Source of the DNA: Pseudomonas arcuscaelestis
GTDB lineage: Bacteria; Pseudomonadota; Gammaproteobacteria; Pseudomonadales; Pseudomonadaceae
DNA length: 64,000 bases
Assembly (NCBI RefSeq): GCF_016881005.1
Contig: NZ_JACOPV010000019.1
Span: forward strand, 1 to 64,000
Direction: 5' to 3'
The notes beneath the pieces are model-generated. The model saw only the letters and a list, made by a program, of their open reading frames with translations. It had not been told where the DNA came from and ran no database searches. Of this stretch, positions 63,001 through 64,000 are shown piece by piece. A program made the position numbers and the translations under genes. Position 1 is the first letter of the stretch; every line of letters starts with the position of its first letter.

Positions 63001-64000
63001 GCGATAGCTGTAGCTGCCATCGGCATTGAGGGTCAGCCAGCCGTAGGTACCGCGCAATTCGCTCCCCAGCGTGCCGGCATTGCCAGCGCCCTCGGTGGCG
63101 CCGGTGCGTACCGAGGCCACGCTGCTGGTTTCGCCGTAGTCGGTCGGGTCGCCGACACCGCCATCGACGTCGTTGTCATTGGTCAATACGTTACCGGTCG
63201 GGTTGACGCCGCCACTGCTGTTGTTGTTGACCCCGCCGGCTTCTACGGCGGTTGCCGAGTCATTGCCAGCAACCGGGTTATCGTTCTGGCCTCGGATGAC
63301 GATGACGATCTGGGCGTCGTCGAATTCGCCGTCGGAATCGGTGACCCGATAAGTAAAGACTTCCACCAGCAAATCGTCGATCCCGCGCAGCGCCTGGACT
63401 TCAGAATTGTTGTTGTCGATCACATAGGTGTAGGTGCCGTCGGGCTGAATGGTCAGGACACCGAATTTGCCGTTCAGCGGGTCGCCAACCACCCCGACAG
63501 TGCCGTCGGTTGCACTTTGCAGCCCTGTGCGTATACCCGTCACGCTGATTGGATCGCCATCAGGGTCGGCAAAGGTTACTTGCCGAATTGGCGCGGGCGG
63601 AACGCCGGGGTCAAGGCCTGGTGTGCCGTTACCGACGCCACCCGCTTCAGTGGCCAGCACTACGGTGTCCTGTGCATGAGGTGGATTGTTGGCACCGGTG
63701 ACCACAATCACCAGTTGCGCGGTGTCGGTCAGCCCAGCCGAGTCGACAAGCTGATAGGTAAAAACCACTTCCATCGACACCCCACGGGGTAGGGCGATAA
63801 TCGCGGCGTTGTTGCTGTTGACGTCGAAGGTGAAGGAACCATCGGGATTGATGGTCAGAGTGCCAAAGTTGTCGCCCGCGACGACGGCAATAGGCACCCC
63901 CGTGCTGTCTCGGGCGTAAACCGCCGCGATGGAAACCGGTCCGCTGGTGACTGGCGCCAGCGCGCCATTGCTCGGTTCGATGCCATTGACGGCCTCGATG
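60052..64000 (-). CDS. Very large VCBS-repeat surface protein (adhesin type), C-terminal part; cut by window edge
   Basis: The frame is open to the right edge, so at least 1,315 residues are present and the front is missing. There are eight complete VCBS modules and one partial, each about 125-138 residues, marked by NP(S/T)GNVLSNDTDVD, G-x-YG-x-L-x-x-NADGSYTY and (V/E)VFTYR-x-x-D. Such repeats occur in biofilm adhesins moved by type I systems. The last 170 residues after the repeats are not repeat-like (FFGRDAVDPLHNLPLP to LREAAERLRAMDNGTRE) and show neither RTX nonapeptides nor a clear type I signal. The exporter genes follow after 20 bases. Any LapG site would lie in the missing N-terminus. 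Confidence 0.85.
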   Translation of the reverse strand, partial: IEAVNGIEPSNGALAPVTSGPVSIAAVYARDSTGVPIAVVAGDNFGTLTINPDGSFTFDVNSNNAAIIALPRGVSMEVVFTYQLVDSAGLTDTAQLVIVVTGANNPPHAQDTVVLATEAGGVGNGTPGLDPGVPPAPIRQVTFADPDGDPISVTGIRTGLQSATDGTVGVVGDPLNGKFGVLTIQPDGTYTYVIDNNNSEVQALRGIDDLLVEVFTYRVTDSDGEFDDAQIVIVIRGQNDNPVAGNDSATAVEAGGVNNNSSGGVNPTGNVLTNDNDVDGGVGDPTDYGETSSVASVRTGATEGAGNAGTLGSELRGTYGWLTLNADGSYSYRLDNSMAAVQALRPGNTLTDAFNYHVIDTAGATDIAVLNITIQGSNDAPVANPDSALAVEAGGLNNATPGSNPSGNVLSNDTDVDQFGEKLTVIAVRQGPNAGSVGSSFTGQYGSLTLNADGSYTYLVDNNNPQVQALRTAGATVSEFFTYTIRDLSGALSAANLTITIRGQNDNPLAVNDTAIAVEAGGTNNGTAGLNPTENLLSNDTDVDAGDSKTVNGIRAGSEAAGGTFTAVTGPQTVSGIYGTLTVFANGDYRYQVNNALAAVQALKPGDTLQEVFTYRMRDTAGAEDIAQFSLTIQGAWDAPVARDNVNLAVADNGDGLTINPSGNVLPNDSDVDQGDVLTVTGIRTGPESGTGVAGTVGNVLIGQYGTLVINADGSYTYHVDSSNPAVLALDLLQTVVDKFTYQVTDRGGLTDLAQLSIIVIGRNDVPDGIDDAATAVEAGGLNNATPGFNPSGNVLSNDIDLENDVLTVSAIRTGSETGTGTDGTVGTTLRGLYGDLVMNADGSWTYTVDNSLAAVQALRTSGQVLVDVFTYTVVDPHQADDTAQLTITIDGRNDTPIAVDDNSIAVEAGGVSNGKPGVDPRGNVLDNDTDVDSSALGETRQVLSVTSETGNTALAGQTIAGRYGHLLLNADGSYQYVLDNNNPTVQALRTAGETLREVFTYRMHDTAGVESQARLNILIQGANDSPLARDDSNVASDQTTAPQSSGNVLPNDSDVDAGDQLSVSAIRTGAETGTGTHGVLGQPLAGRYGTLVINADGSYTYTIDMSNPQVLAAAGLGQVLQDVFTYTLVDRAGATDLAQLTISLDITAPFIPAPAGPFFGRDAVDPLHNLPLPDVQPAVFVGPVVEAQSRALELSSWQADGSNLSYGLIPEIRSETLNQRLGLEQGQFVAKAVHNSSRESSLDMAWILGRQSRINLSADGLLPDPSVFASDAAHMNKGDAQLPPPSEARIASGFRAQLREAAERLRAMDNGTRE
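60690..63860. repeat. Tandem coding repeats (VCBS modules)
   Basis: Nine copies of a signature coding for (N/Q)-A/P-DG-S/T-Y-x-Y recur at about 60.70, 61.08, 61.46, 61.85, 62.23, 62.63, 63.01, 63.43 and 63.84 kb, spaced 375-415 bases. The copies have diverged enough that DNA identity is patchy, being highest around the NADGSYTY segment and the NVLSNDTDVD segment. Confidence 0.85.

Noticed and set aside
62596..63792. A 398-codon plus-strand frame within the VCBS gene
   Set aside because: It mirrors the repeats of the minus-strand gene and carries no motif of its own.
60690..63860. Regularly spaced repeats, considered as a CRISPR array
   Set aside because: The spacing is 375-415 bases, the repeats are diverged, and all are in frame in one protein as VCBS modules.
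1876..64000. LapG and the VCBS protein treated as one proven system
   Set aside because: They are about 58 kb apart and the adhesin's N-terminus, where a cut site would be, is outside the window. It is kept only as a question in the findings.

Overview
The window looks like the chromosome of a Pseudomonas of the P. putida/P. fluorescens type. Codon use is GC-rich, and several loci are Pseudomonas-typical: a pfeRSA-pfeE enterobactin locus, DUF2790 proteins, a PA0061-type lipoprotein, SdsA-type alkyl sulfatase, LapG, and an ECF sigma/FecR/TonB-receptor cell-surface signalling set. No rRNA, tRNA, CRISPR array or prophage was seen. The only mobile-element trace is the first 27 codons of an IS30-type transposase at the left edge.

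Layout. 1-5.9 kb: IS30 edge, ECF sigma and zinc-finger anti-sigma pair, a secreted small protein, orphan LapG protease, an outer-membrane channel, a chrA remnant with an internal deletion, a tandem universal stress protein and an acetyltransferase. 6-9 kb: an rclR/rclC-like reactive-chlorine module with a DUF2790 protein, then a TehA/SLAC1-type channel. 9.3-10.6 kb: a ToxR-like membrane regulator and its small partner, each interrupted by one in-frame stop. 11-19.6 kb: a molybdenum oxidoreductase region, with DUF302 protein, SoxC/SoxD-like sulfite-type dehydrogenase, then an exported Mo-hydroxylase (large subunit, 2Fe-2S subunit, tri-haem cytochrome) with XdhC and MocA-like maturation factors. 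19.6-25.5 kb: DUF2790 protein, then a sigma-54 regulator, outer-membrane channel, alcohol dehydrogenase and aldehyde dehydrogenase, read leftward from a -24/-12 promoter with a palindromic upstream activator site. 25.8-34.4 kb: a PhyH dioxygenase, a lipoprotein, an LTA-synthase-like sulfatase, then a LuxE-like/LuxC-like pair followed by a ThDP enzyme. 34.4-43.8 kb: iron uptake, pfeE-pfeA-pfeS-pfeR, and divergently a FecI/FecR/FecA-type system. 44-49 kb: a short-chain dehydrogenase with extensions, a small acidic protein, a CHASE4-PAS-GGDEF-EAL protein and a thymidylate-kinase-like protein. 49-54 kb: DUF502 protein, FadL-type channel, DUF3313 lipoprotein and SdsA-type alkyl sulfatase, plausibly one pathway for alkyl sulfate use. 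54.3-64 kb: one tight operon for a very large VCBS-repeat surface protein (cut by the right edge), a TolC-like protein, two HlyD-type adaptors and a fused PqqD-like/M50 protease/HlyD protein.

Most notable: the last operon has every envelope part of a type I exporter but no ABC ATPase in view. In its place is a site-2-protease-like membrane protein that carries its own adaptor arm and a peptide-binding-like N-terminal domain. The LuxE/LuxC/ThDP cluster may make an aldehyde-derived product. Two adjacent genes (sdsA-type and DUF3313) both appear frameshifted at short repeats within their signal-peptide regions, which means either phase variation or sequencing error.
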